Positions 56,101 to 64,000 of a DNA stretch of 64,000 bases are shown one piece after another. Each line of letters opens with the position of its first letter. Position 1 is the stretch's first letter. The position numbers and the translations under genes are program-made. Below the pieces are notes generated by a model that saw only the letters and a list, made by a program, of their open reading frames with translations, was not told the DNA's origin and ran no database searches. The stretch comes from Carposina sasakii (taxonomy: Eukaryota; Arthropoda; Insecta; Lepidoptera; Carposinidae), in NCBI GenBank assembly GCA_014607495.2, contig CP053172.1, positions 9,562,888 to 9,626,887 on the forward strand. Direction: 5' to 3'.

Positions 56101-59100
56101 ATAATAATTTTTGAATTTACGATAAATGATAAAACCGACTGCGAGCTAATTGTTATTATTTTAAAAGTACGATTAGGTACCTACATCTTAAGGTTTTAAA
56201 AATTACTTATCTCCTGTATGTACCGACCTAAACAAACTTTAACTGTGAAAAAACCACACCCTACAGAAGCACCAACTAGTGTGCGCATAAACGATGGCCT
56301 CCATTCTATCAGAATTTACGGTCACCAGGCACTAGACACCGACTGCGGTCACCAACCCGCCTGCCCAGCGTGGTGACTATGGGCAAATCAAATACCCCCC
56401 ATGGCAGTCTTGTGGCGTGCCCTGGGGGAGGCCTACGTCCAGGAGTGGACTGCAATAGGCTGATGATGATGATGATGAGGTACTAAACATAGAACGTAAT
56501 TGCAATTAAATAGCACAAGGCACACATCCTACAAAAAGAATCGAAGGAAAAATCGGTCAACAAAAACGTGGGCAAGCACCCTAAAGGATAATGTTCGCCG
56601 GACCATACGTAGGTATACCCTCCACTGACCCACAAATCTATCAAAGGACTGACAACTCACATTCGCCCTGGTGATGGACCTAGCACCAGTAACTGTCTGC
56701 GCCGTGGTCACCACCACAGATGGATGGATGACGACACCCACTGACATGCCTTTGAAAACGTCGTTTTTGCTCCTCTGTTTGCTGGAATAAACAAATCATT
56801 TTTAGACTTATACAAAGCTGCTACCAGTTATAAAACACGGAGTTTCATGTGATAACTTTATCCTGCTGAGAGTGTTGGTGGGTTTGACTCATCTTAGCTT
56901 ACATTACAGTATGAAATTTTCTGTTCATATTCATGACAGAAAAGTGTCTTTTTGTACTAACGGGTTCAAAAATGTACTCTTAACTTACTTGTCTATGATT
57001 GCAACCACCCAGGGAAACTCGGCCGTCTTCGCAAACTTTAGATTAGCAGACGCGTCAACCGGCGACTCGTCAACGGCCACGGCTGCGTCAGCTCTGCTCC
57101 AGCCGCAACCGGTTTGAGGAGCTGATGGAATAAGTAGTAAAGCTTATTATTCCTAAAGATGCTGGGCTGAGAGGTATTACACACTCAACTTTCTCATTTA
57201 GCCTATTGTCCCAGGTACGCACGTGTTAATTTGGTAAGCCTACCTCCGCCGCTTTTCAGGCACAAATACTAATTTAATCTACTAGCTAGCAACCGTTAGC
57301 GAATCTAGTGGGAAACGTTTCTGAGTCATAATGGGCGAGTTTCATTTCAAACTCAATCGTGTTGTGTTCTAACTCAACTCAACACTATTCAACCAATCTC
57401 TCCATAATGTAGTTGGTTGGCTGCTTTACGTTGCTTTGATCGAAGTGAAAACTTAGGCTCAGTTAACCCATTATCTCACATGTTAAAGGTTTCTTCTATG
57501 CTGCTCTGGGAGTGAAAAAAAAAGTATAATACTACAGCTGCTTCTCTTCCCGGGCATACTGTACAAGTTAGTAGAGGGACAAGAGTCAGTGGTTCCCAAA
57601 GTGGTCCAGGTGGACCCCCAGGGGTCCACAGGAGACTCGGTGGGGGTCTACGTTAATGTGAAAAAAAACCGGCCAAGTGCGAGTCGGACTCGCGCACCGA
57701 GGGTTCCGTACAAACCTGCAAGGTTTACAAAGTTCGTTCATTGTAACTAAAAATTTAAGGTTTTCGGAATTTTTCCTTTATGTGTGCTATAAAACGTTGC
57801 TTCATGCCAAATTTCAAGATTCTAGGTCGACTGGAAGTACCCTTTAGGTTTTGATTCCCTTGCGAGTACTTGCGAGTTTCAAAATATGCAGCTTAAATTG
57901 CTGTTTCTTTTGATTGCGTTGACATAGAAGTTTGATTTTGCTACAGCTTAAAGGTATTATAGACCTGAGTATTTGGTATGAATTTCAATTTAATACCTCT
58001 ACGCGTTTATGAGGAAATGGGTAGTAAGTTTAAAATTATTAAAAAAATATATATTATGTGATGTAACTAAAAATTTATGGTTTTCGTAATTTTTCCTTTA
58101 TCTATGCTATAAGACGTTGCTTCGTACCAAATTTCAAGATTCTGAGTTCACGGGAAGCACCCTGTAGGTTTTGATTCCCTTGCAAGTGTCGAAAATTTGC
58201 GGCATAAACGGCTGTATCTTTTGATTGCGTTGGCTTAGAAGTTTGATTTTTTCACAGCTTCAAGGGACAGTAGACCTGAGTAATTGATATAAATTTCAGC
58301 TTCATACCTCCACGCGTTCCTGAGAAAAAGGGTCTTGACAGACGGACGGACGGACGGACAGACGGACAACAAAGTGATCCTATAAGGGTTCCGTTTTTTC
58401 CTTTTGAGGTACGGAACCCTAAAAATGGAGGTTCACAATTAATTTGTATATGGTGTAGGCCTGTAAGGGGTCTACCAGAGCCAGTTAACTTTTAAAAGGG
58501 GTCTATGAGTAAAAAAAGTTTGGGAACCTCTGGACAAGAGGGTCTTGGTGTTTTGTATGCGATGGGCTGACCACCTGTCACTACTAACCGAACTTGTACA
58601 TCTCAACTATACCCTCAGAATTGGTCAGAAGTGGCACCATGTGGTTCTATCGGCCCTTGGTGCTCTGCCTACCCCGTAGACAAGGGATAAAGGCGTGATT
58701 ATATGTATGTATAGGTATATATGTATAAAAGGCAAAGCACGAACTATACCGACACCCTTATACAAGCGCCTAAACAAACAAACATATTAAACTTTCATTA
58801 ACGCAGCTTTGATTGACTATACACTTACCTTGGCGTTTTTCTACATGTTTTGCAGTGAAAAACCCTGCTCCTCTCGCATTTGAAAAGCTGGTATGAAGCA
58901 GCAGGACCACGGCAAGAAGTAACGGATACCTTGAAATAAATACTTAGGTTTAGGCTTCGCTTCACTTTTTGTATCTAGGCTTTACAGATATTTCAGCAAA
59001 ATCATGCATACCTCTTTAATATTTACACATACAGTGTTCCCGAAATGGCTTAGTCAGAACTGTAGAATCATAGAGGATATCCCACAGCTACGTTTAGCAA

Positions 59101-59984
59101 AGCTGGGATAGATGTAAATTATCAATAACAAGTTTATAGCTCATCGCGCCTGAGAGAAAACCTTTGCTTAGTGGACTTACGATATACACGGAAGGATATG
59201 AAGCTGATGTATTCTAGTGAAGCCCCGCACAGTTTATTACTTAGGTATAAAGTAATTATAGATACCTACCTGCCTACCTAGATGCAAATACTTACAGAGT
59301 CAAATTAATAATAACAAATTGATACCAGTTTTGGAATAGTTAAAGCAAAAAATTTTAATCAGGTTTTTGTAAACAAGCGATTCATTTATCGAGTATAAAC
59401 TTAAAGCACTATTTCTGGATCCGGATGTAGGTATTCTACACCTGTGCTGATGCGGGGCTTCACTAGAATACATCAGCTGCATCTCCTTCCGTGTATGTCG
59501 TAAGAGTCGACTAAGAAACTCGGGCGTTTTCAGAAGATGAGCTAGCCACTTACTGATCATTTACATCTCTCCCCGCTGTGCTAAACGTGGTTAGGGGTTC
59601 TCCCTCATGATCCTGCAGTTCTAAATACCCCATTTTGGTTATACATGTGTGTGCTAATGCCTCATCGTCATCAGCCTATTGCAGTCCACAGCTGGACGAA
59701 GGCCTCCCCCAGGGCACGCCACAAGACTGCCATGGGGGTTATTTGCCCATAGTCACCATGCAGCTGCCCACCTCCCGGAAACTTTAAATCGCCTCGTACG
59801 TACCCACTGGCAGACATGGGATGGTACGAATTCTACTCTTCCAGCACCACGCGGCCAATACCTATACATACTTATTTCTATGGGAAACATAGGCAAGATT
59901 AAGCTTAATAAAGAAAAGGTATTTCACCGCCAATCAATAATTTTCTTTATCTGACCGGGTTATGACATGATAAACTTACCCCAT
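47140..59984 (-). CDS. Secreted serine-protease homologue without catalytic triad, 8 exons
   Basis: Seven minus-strand exons join in phase: 58929-58829, 57121-56989, 56781-56661, 48759-48663, 48347-48175, 47736-47569 and 47292-47140 (TAA). A start exon of five bases (ATGGG, 59984-59980) before GTAAGT completes the frame to 316 codons; that start is a guess. Exon 2 of this model encodes a signal peptide (YPLLLAVVLLLHTSFSNA). The S1 fold follows: GCGWSR, FPWVVAIIDN, VGVVIHPSVVVTTAQTV, DRMVRKVVFHEEF, NNIALLFLSQPLG, CTFVADNSKQDGCDIDGTSP and the end GCTSVVATTY with WIDQKM. His57, Asp102 and Ser195 positions read Gln, Asn and Gly, so it cannot cleave. No clip domain is visible. Such homologues act as cofactors in immune or melanisation cascades; that role is inferred. 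Confidence 0.85.
49151..49260 (+). mobile_element. SINE tail with (GAT)n
   Basis: A 5'-shortened copy (GCCCAGCGTGGTGACTATGG to GATGATGATGAT) lies directly beside the pogo element's left end. Confidence 0.65.
49279..52584 (-). mobile_element. pogo/Tigger-type transposon, apparently complete
   Basis: The ends GGGGAACCTGTTG and CAACAGGTTCCCC are perfect inverted repeats with TA on both sides (49277-49278 and 52585-52586). Near both ends the motif TGTACCTAGGCC or variants recurs in both orientations (49288, 49489, 49510, 52155, 52180, 52207, 52550). The intact transposase is on the minus strand. The element lies in the 7.9-kb intron of the protease homologue, on the same strand. Confidence 0.92.
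50090..52060 (-). CDS. pogo/Tigger-type transposase, intact
   Basis: 656 codons without interruption. Residues 10-50 are a psq-type helix-turn-helix (IKMIKEKKISTFGASKHFGL, then PRTTLRRHLK). Residues 80-150 are the CENP-B-like second DNA-binding region (YWLRLFRQRYQN). The DDE_1 domain has D189 (IWNLDETGLS), D298 (ILLMDNHESH) and D334 (NHMQPLDKSVFGPFK), with 35 residues between the last two, as expected for pogo. The C-terminal third is charged, with a Ser/Asp/Glu-rich stretch, and ends in a small globular-looking region (YVIFVYEGSYFVGKVESISE). All three catalytic Asp, the helix-turn-helix and the element ends are intact, so it may be active or very recently active. It could produce a protein in its own right; nothing indicates domestication. 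Confidence 0.93.
   Translation of the reverse strand: MPRSKEKKKRTSINTDDLTNAIKMIKEKKISTFGASKHFGLPRTTLRRHLKHCLEIGKDVSKLHQNLLVNQVFDRTEERTLVDYIKDAAQLQFGLTLKDVKILAYQFAKANGKKYPKSWDTKKMAGDYWLRLFRQRYQNELSLRKPEATSLARSSAFNKHTVSLTFDNFKKVLSQCPSDINATDIWNLDETGLSTVHVPPKILAPLGVKQVGSMTSAERGTTVTMIAAINAGGGFIPPMLIFPRVNFKDFMITGAPEGSIGGANPSGWSNESMFVIFLQHFIKYAKPTKERPVILLMDNHESHISVSAIQMAKDNGVKLITLHPHTSNHMQPLDKSVFGPFKTYFNTAANELLMSPGHVGKPLTIYDIAGLVGKAFPLAFTPNNICKGFSSTGFHPLNENIYTDADFMPASYSDRPLTEKSPTRIDQVAISQPTASGSEVIDGTSPTLISPAIIRPHPKAEPRKETRRGRQKGRSRILTDTPEKQEIENIKAKKHVSTKFNQTESINLLEKNRFVNKNRFNNAKKIKKRILSETETSEDSTNYSPSDTSEGASDNDSEDENLQAEHVNKENYNIEDYVIFVYEGSYFVGKVESISEEGILLKSMQKSLKNWKWPEKEDLNLYPMSDIVEKIKTPQKVNKNREIYYVPEIQKYWDFY
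52620..52792. mobile_element. hAT MITE fragment, TATCCGTTTCATCTCTA end
   Basis: The right end matches that of 26208-26595 and is preceded by GAATATCCGG/CCGGATATTCGG palindromes. The left end is not identifiable next to the pogo element. Confidence 0.55.
52793..53480. other. Intron sequence without recognised features
   Basis: AT-rich sequence precedes the minisatellite. No exon or repeat was identified. Confidence 0.4.
53480..54840. repeat. Two oppositely oriented minisatellite arrays, about 107-bp units
   Basis: About six units at 53480-54130 run in one orientation (GCCGCCATTTTGAACTTTTT, period 106-108 bp). About seven units at 54175-54840 run in the other (AAAAGTTCAAAATGGCGGCC). The units align as reverse complements with roughly 85-95% identity by eye. 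One frame stays open through several units in each array, repeating the peptide MAATFNIFDIGNVFGNC; the frames extend 89 codons on minus and 170 on plus. The arrays lie in the large intron of the protease homologue. Confidence 0.92.
54860..55305. other. AT-rich intron stretch
   Basis: No coding or repeat signal is seen. The region contains runs of A/T and ATAAATAAAT-like simple sequence. Confidence 0.4.
55306..56030. repeat. Direct repeat of about 280 bp, 447 bp apart
   Basis: 55306-55585 and 55753-56030 share GTGAATCTAGTGCGTGTGCA, GGTAAGCCGAGTAAAACTTT and TTCCCCTTGCCTTTCCTTCG with few differences. An inverted copy of the last 40 bp follows at 56048-56095, so the second unit ends in a hairpin. 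Confidence 0.85.
56341..56478 (+). mobile_element. SINE tail with (GAT)n
   Basis: CTGCGGTCACCAACCCGCCT to GCAATAGGCTGATGATGATG. Confidence 0.65.
57586..58532. mobile_element. hAT-type MITE carrying a second nested MITE
   Basis: The outer ends TCAGTGGTTCCCAAA and TTTGGGAACCTCTG are inverted repeats, with an exact 8-bp duplication GACAAGAG at 57578-57585 and 58533-58540. The inner element (about 57661-58432) runs from CCGGCCAAGTGCGAGTCGGA to GAGGTACGGAACCCT and carries a (GGAC)n stretch near 58335. It is an abundant lepidopteran repeat type. Confidence 0.88.
59030..59650. repeat. SINE-like repeats in both orientations
   Basis: 59030-59230 and 59440-59650 are copies of the family with GAAGCCCCGCAC/GTGCGGGGCTTC and ACATCAGCTGCATCTCCTTC, in opposite orientation and about 220 bp apart. 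Confidence 0.55.
59664..59860 (-). mobile_element. SINE with RTE-type tail, reverse orientation
   Basis: CATCAGCCTATTGCAGTCCA through CCAGCACCACGCGGCC is a nearly full copy. Confidence 0.65.
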
Positions 59985-60449
59985 ATTTTATTTTACAGTT
60001 TTCCTCCTTCAGCTTTTTCCTTATTTTTGTTCTGAATAACCGGGATCACCCAGTCGAGATGTCTCGCCGGCGTTTGAGTCGACACTGATATGGACTTTTA
60101 TTTATTTAATGCTACACTTATGCATAAGGTTAATTTCACATCAACCTATTTTTTAATTGGCTTTGCGCATAATGTGGAATAATCCTAAGGAAGAACACGT
60201 TTGATGAACAAAACGATCGATTGCAAACACCATTTTTAATCGGAGCGCCATCACTTCTTCATACAGAATGTTTTTTTCGTCGCCACTGTTTCCTAGGCGT
60301 ACTCTATAGGTACTATACATCACGTCAAGTAAGTATATGCCAAAAAAAAATGATTAAGAAAACTAAGAGACAATTAAGAAAATTTAATAAGTTATTTCTT
60401 TATACAACGAACAAATTATCTAAACTCAAAAATACAAAACAAAACAGAT

Positions 60450-60768
60450 ATACAGGATCTTTTTTCGTTGCCACCCTTAACGAAGGGTACGTACTCTATA
60501 GGTATACATCAAATAAAGTAAATTTATGCCAAAAAAAATGCTGGGAAACATTGTAAATTTTTTTCGGGAGAAATTTATAGTGTCCATTGTTTATGCTAGT
60601 TTTTTCATTTATCCAGAAAACCGCAGTCTATTTACTAAACTTTGGACCCTAATATCTTGGGAACCGGACACTTTTCAGGTATGCTTCCATGGAGAAAAAT
60701 GATCGCGATGGCGAGGAGATTCCGTAGTTTTCGGGAACGTTGACGATAAAAAATCACCCTGTATATTA
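60450..60768. mobile_element. MITE, sister of 8527-8931
   Basis: CGTTGCCACCCTTAACGAAG, TTTGGACCCTAATATCTTGG and AAAATGATCGCGATGGCGAG are shared with the copy in the transferrin gene; it ends AATCACCCTGTATA. Confidence 0.65.
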
Positions 60769-60769
60769 C

Positions 60770-61615
60770 GTAACAAACAATAGCTAAATGATGTAAGATT
60801 GTCAACATCATTTATTGTTGTCCTATTGTATTATGTATTTTTTTCCTATTATGTCTATACCTATATGTTATTATTTTATTTTATGTCTAACATTACTTTC
60901 ATTATTTGATTGTTTGTATGTATCTATTTATGTATGAATATTTTATTTTTGTTTATTATAGTTACTTAGTTTAATTCTGTACACATCATTACCTCTATAA
61001 CTTTTGGGTCTCACTTTGCTTTCTGGTATGCTGGAAGAAATCTCTTGCAGAGATAAGCACGCCTTTGTATGCATTCCTTTTGTAAATTTCTTTCTATTGA
61101 TTGTTATGTTTTGTGTACAATAAAGAATAACAATAAGAATAAATTTAAATACGGCTTAACGTGGCGGTAGCATCTCTGTGATGGATGATCCTGCAGTTGT
61201 GTCTACCCCATTACAGCGCGCAGCGACACAGACGTGTGCATACGTCGAATACGATTGTGTATGCAGTAACAAAACTATGATCCGCATAGCAGAGGTCATT
61301 CCAAAGCCACGTCCACACATCGAATAACATTACTTCGTGTATGAAATTACATAATATTTAATATATACACGTAAATATTACTACTAGAAGTACAATGTCA
61401 TTCCAAAGCAACGTCCACGCATCGAATGACATTACTCCATGCTAAGGTCTCATATACCGATAACCTTTTGAGGCCAAATCACACGCCACACAACACACGT
61501 GAATCAGATATGATAGCTGTCCTGTACCCGTGGAGCCGCCCGTGCATGTACAGTAGCTTTGAGATCTGCTAAGGCGCATCGCACAGTGAGCTGTATAAAC
61601 GTGTGCGGCCGAAAA
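60770..61615. other. Intergenic, AT-rich, no gene seen
   Basis: A 42-bp direct repeat (GTCATTCCAAAGC.ACGTCC) occurs at about 61300 and 61398. Nothing else was recognised. Confidence 0.4.
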
Positions 61616-61699
61616 AGTCTGGTCAGCCCCCTTATTACCTATGTATCAAAAGATCGATAGCGAAAATTTTACAAAATTCGCAGATTGCCAGTCAAATTC

Positions 61700-62752
61700 G
61701 TATTAATTACTTCGACTTCGACAAGGTACCTCGACAAGACTGCTACAGAATTTACAATTTGTGGGTATACGACTTGGGTCGAGGCATTCTTACGCAAAAG
61801 AACCTTCCGAGTGCGAATTGGCGAAGCGCTTTCAGAGCAGCACGAGATAAATAGCGGTGTGCCACAGGGATTGGTTCTTGGCCCTGTTCTGTATATTATT
61901 TACACTTTCGACCTTCCTAAATGCCTTGAGTGCAATGTTAGCATCTTTGCAGATGATACAAAGATATTTGCAAACCCCTTGGTGGATTATGACCGGCTCA
62001 CAGCAGACCTGAACAAAGTGGCAAGCTGGTCGAAACAATGGCTTATAAACCTTAATGTTTAAAAATGTACCGTGTTACATATAGGAAATCGCATCCCACA
62101 TCTTGCATACAACTTGAATAATACACAAGTTAAAGCAGTCAAAGTACAGACCGACCTGGGTGTAAAGATCTCCGAGAATCTTAAATGGGAAGATCACATA
62201 ACAGTCATTACCAAAAAAGCAAGAAGTTTCATCTACCTTGTGCGAAAGGCTTTCGGTATCTTAACCCCAGACCTTATGCTGAAGATCTACAAGACATACA
62301 TTCGCCCAACTTTAGAATACGCTTTTCAGGTCTGGAGTCCACATTTTGTCAAGGACATTGATTTGCTTGAAAAGGTACAACGCAGTTTCACTAAGATACC
62401 GAGGAAGCTAAAACAGTTCACATATGAAAAAAGATTGCAGACATTGAACCTCACAACTCTGAAAGAACGTAGAGAACGTGGAGATCTTATTGAAAAATAC
62501 AAAATTCTAACACAGAGATATGACTTACAAGATTTTCATGGAATGTTTGAGCGTAATAAAAATACAAACCTACGAGGTCATAATTTAAAACTTAGCACAG
62601 GCATCTCACACAGCAATCCCTGCAAAAACTTTATTACCAACAGGGTGGTGAACCCTTGGAATAAACTACCAAAAGAAGTGGTTTCGGCACCAAGTGTCAA
62701 TAATTTCAAAAACAATCTGGACAAACATATTAAAGAACATAGAAAAACCTAA
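61700..62752 (+). pseudogene. CR1/jockey-like LINE reverse transcriptase fragment
   Basis: The frame begins within the RT domain (FDKVPRQD, WVEAFLRKRTFRVRIG, SGVPQGLVLGPVLYIIYTFD, then catalytic FADDTKIF) and continues through the C-terminal region (YIRPTLEYAFQVWSP and FITNRVVNPWNKLPKEVV) to a stop at 62750-62752. There is a frame slip near 61740. An in-frame TAA at 62060-62062 stands where the family usually has a sense codon. The endonuclease is absent. The clade is uncertain; the protein differs clearly from the LINE at 40970. Confidence 0.82.
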
Positions 62753-62999
62753 GAAGAGAACATTCAAGAGAAATTAGAGGAAAAAACCCCTATCAAGATT
62801 ACTTTTTATGAATGATTTTTACTGTCAAAGATCCTTAGAAGTTTTTAAGAACACTTAGAAACCTCTGGCACCCCTTACTTATTTTCTTTTTATGCCCTGA
62901 ACATTATCGATTATTGAACTCGAACGGTTATTTTGAATTTTGGACTAAATTTGCGGTAAGTCCCACAATAGCTAGGCAAACCGCATAATTTTAGGTGGT

Positions 63000-63225
63000 A
63001 GCTGTCATTATGATTATTAATTACACAAAAAAAAACATCTAGAAATAATAGGAAGAAATAGATAAAAAAAAATAAAAACCAATGTTAGGTGAAAAATACT
63101 TTTGAAAATTCTAGCTCCTAAACTACAAAAAATCGCGGAACATACATGGGGGTGTTTCGGGTACCTCTTATCATAAGGCATCAAATTTTTTTCTTTGGCC
63201 TATCATTTGGCAACCCTGTATAATA
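63000..63225. repeat. Relic related to the 28696-31593 transposon end
   Basis: AAAATCGCGGAACATACATG and GGGTGTTTCGGGTACCTC resemble the right inverted repeat at 31500-31560, and the relic ends GGCAACCCTGTATA. No ORF is attached. Confidence 0.5.
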
Positions 63226-63539
63226 TAATAATAATAATAATTACGAAACATGAATTTTAAAGGAATTTTGACATTTCAATGCGAATAATTGTAAGTACAT
63301 TTTTCGTTATAGCGCTGCTTCGGCTTTGCAATTGCAAATAAGCGAATCAGCTACAAAATTAAATGAAATATGTAATGTTGTTCCGCATTTTCTTCGAAAT
63401 AAATAAAATGCAATGAAAATAGAGAGTAGGAAAACCCTCGAACGTCGAACCATCGGAGCAAAATGCACATAAAGTAAAATGTAGGCACACTACACGCAAA
63501 GTGTAATCAATGTGAAACACCAATTTTGCTCCCTCTCGT

Positions 63540-63690
63540 GTTGACAACATAGTCCAAAATACAACCTATATAGGTACTGTCACTAACACGCCTGCCCAGA
63601 GTGGTGACTATGGGCAAATACCCCCCATGGCAGTCTTGTGGCATGCCCTGGGGGACGCCAGCAGTGGACCGCAATAGGCTGATGATGGTG
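63540..63690 (+). mobile_element. SINE tail, 3' partial
   Basis: CCTCTCGTGTTGACAACATA to GCAATAGGCTGATGATGGTG, with an internal deletion in the GCCTACGTCC part. Confidence 0.6.
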
Positions 63691-63699
63691 ATTATGACA

Positions 63700-64000
63700 T
63701 ACGTACCCTCACAGAGCAAGCATTAATATTCAGTATAAATTATGATTGGAGTAAGATAAAAAAAATACAAACAAACGATGCACTCAAAAGAAAACACCTT
63801 AACTTTTATGCATTTTGTATCTCAAATTAGTTTATGTACTGAACATAACCGGACCGACAGGGCAAAATCTTCGGATGCGTTTCTCTCGCTACATGAGCGA
63901 CCAGACACGGCAATGATAATCATCAGTTTCATAACTTAATAGCTGTAGGTGAGCTCAGATATAAGCCAACAGACGCCGCGACAACACTCTACAACTCGGC
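63700..64000. other. No feature recognised
   Basis: There is no open frame, repeat or motif I can support on either strand. Confidence 0.4.

Larger units (their letters stand above)
61620..63345 (+). mobile_element. Foldback-type element interrupted by a LINE fragment
   Basis: The left end CCCCTTATTACCTATGTATC with GATCGATAGCGAAAATTTTA is mirrored at 63280-63345 by TTTTTCGTTATAGCGCTGCT with CGGCTTTGC. The two halves match 21455-21985, which lacks the roughly 1.5-kb LINE part. Confidence 0.6.

Overview
This is eukaryotic nuclear DNA, almost certainly from a moth or butterfly (Lepidoptera). The genes are split by GT-AG introns, the background is AT-rich, and the commonest repeats are lepidopteran in style: SINE/RTE tails ending in GTCCAGCAGTGGACTGCAATAGG followed by (GAT)n, tRNA-headed SINEs, CAGGGTG-ended MITEs, and mariner, pogo, hAT and piggyBac relics. 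There is no prokaryotic content and no CRISPR.

Four host genes can be assembled from splice sites and codon phase. (1) A transferrin-family gene (+, 13 exons, 4478-13839). Its first exon(s) lie upstream of the window, and both lobes lack the iron ligands. (2) Convergent with it, a ZSWIM1/3-like gene (-, 15 exons, 40532 down to 19452). It has a MULE-transposase-like core and a SWIM zinc finger (C-x-C-x9-C-x-H), and all exon phases join into 696 codons plus stop. (3) An intronless LigB/DODA-type extradiol dioxygenase (+, 44677-45603), head to head with the ZSWIM gene. (4) A secreted serine-protease homologue (-, about 59984 down to 47140) that has lost all three catalytic residues.

The space between and inside the genes is mostly mobile DNA. 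1-3.5 kb: a hAT element next to a perfect 85-bp palindrome. 14.5-19.4 kb: intergenic MITEs and SINEs and a 43-bp degenerate minisatellite beside the ZSWIM stop codon. 28.7-31.6 kb: an IS630/Tc1-type element with inverted repeats of about 600 bp, one of them split by a TTAA-flanked MITE. 34.5-35.4 kb: an internally deleted mariner. 40.9-43.5 kb: a 5'-truncated jockey/CR1-like LINE in the shared ZSWIM/dioxygenase upstream region. 49.3-52.6 kb: a pogo/Tigger element with an intact 656-aa transposase. 53.5-54.8 kb: two oppositely oriented minisatellite arrays. 57.6-58.5 kb: nested MITEs whose empty site is preserved at 33.6 kb. 61.6-63.3 kb: a foldback element carrying a LINE fragment.

Two ZSWIM introns carry transposons ending about 20-25 nt upstream of a splice acceptor. 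With the large inverted repeats and the inverted minisatellite, these are the most unusual structural features. I found no wholly new multi-gene system. The best leads are the inverted minisatellite as a possible hairpin RNA, the intact pogo element, the dioxygenase's origin and the acceptor-proximal insertions. Exon boundaries were read by eye and may be off by a base or two.
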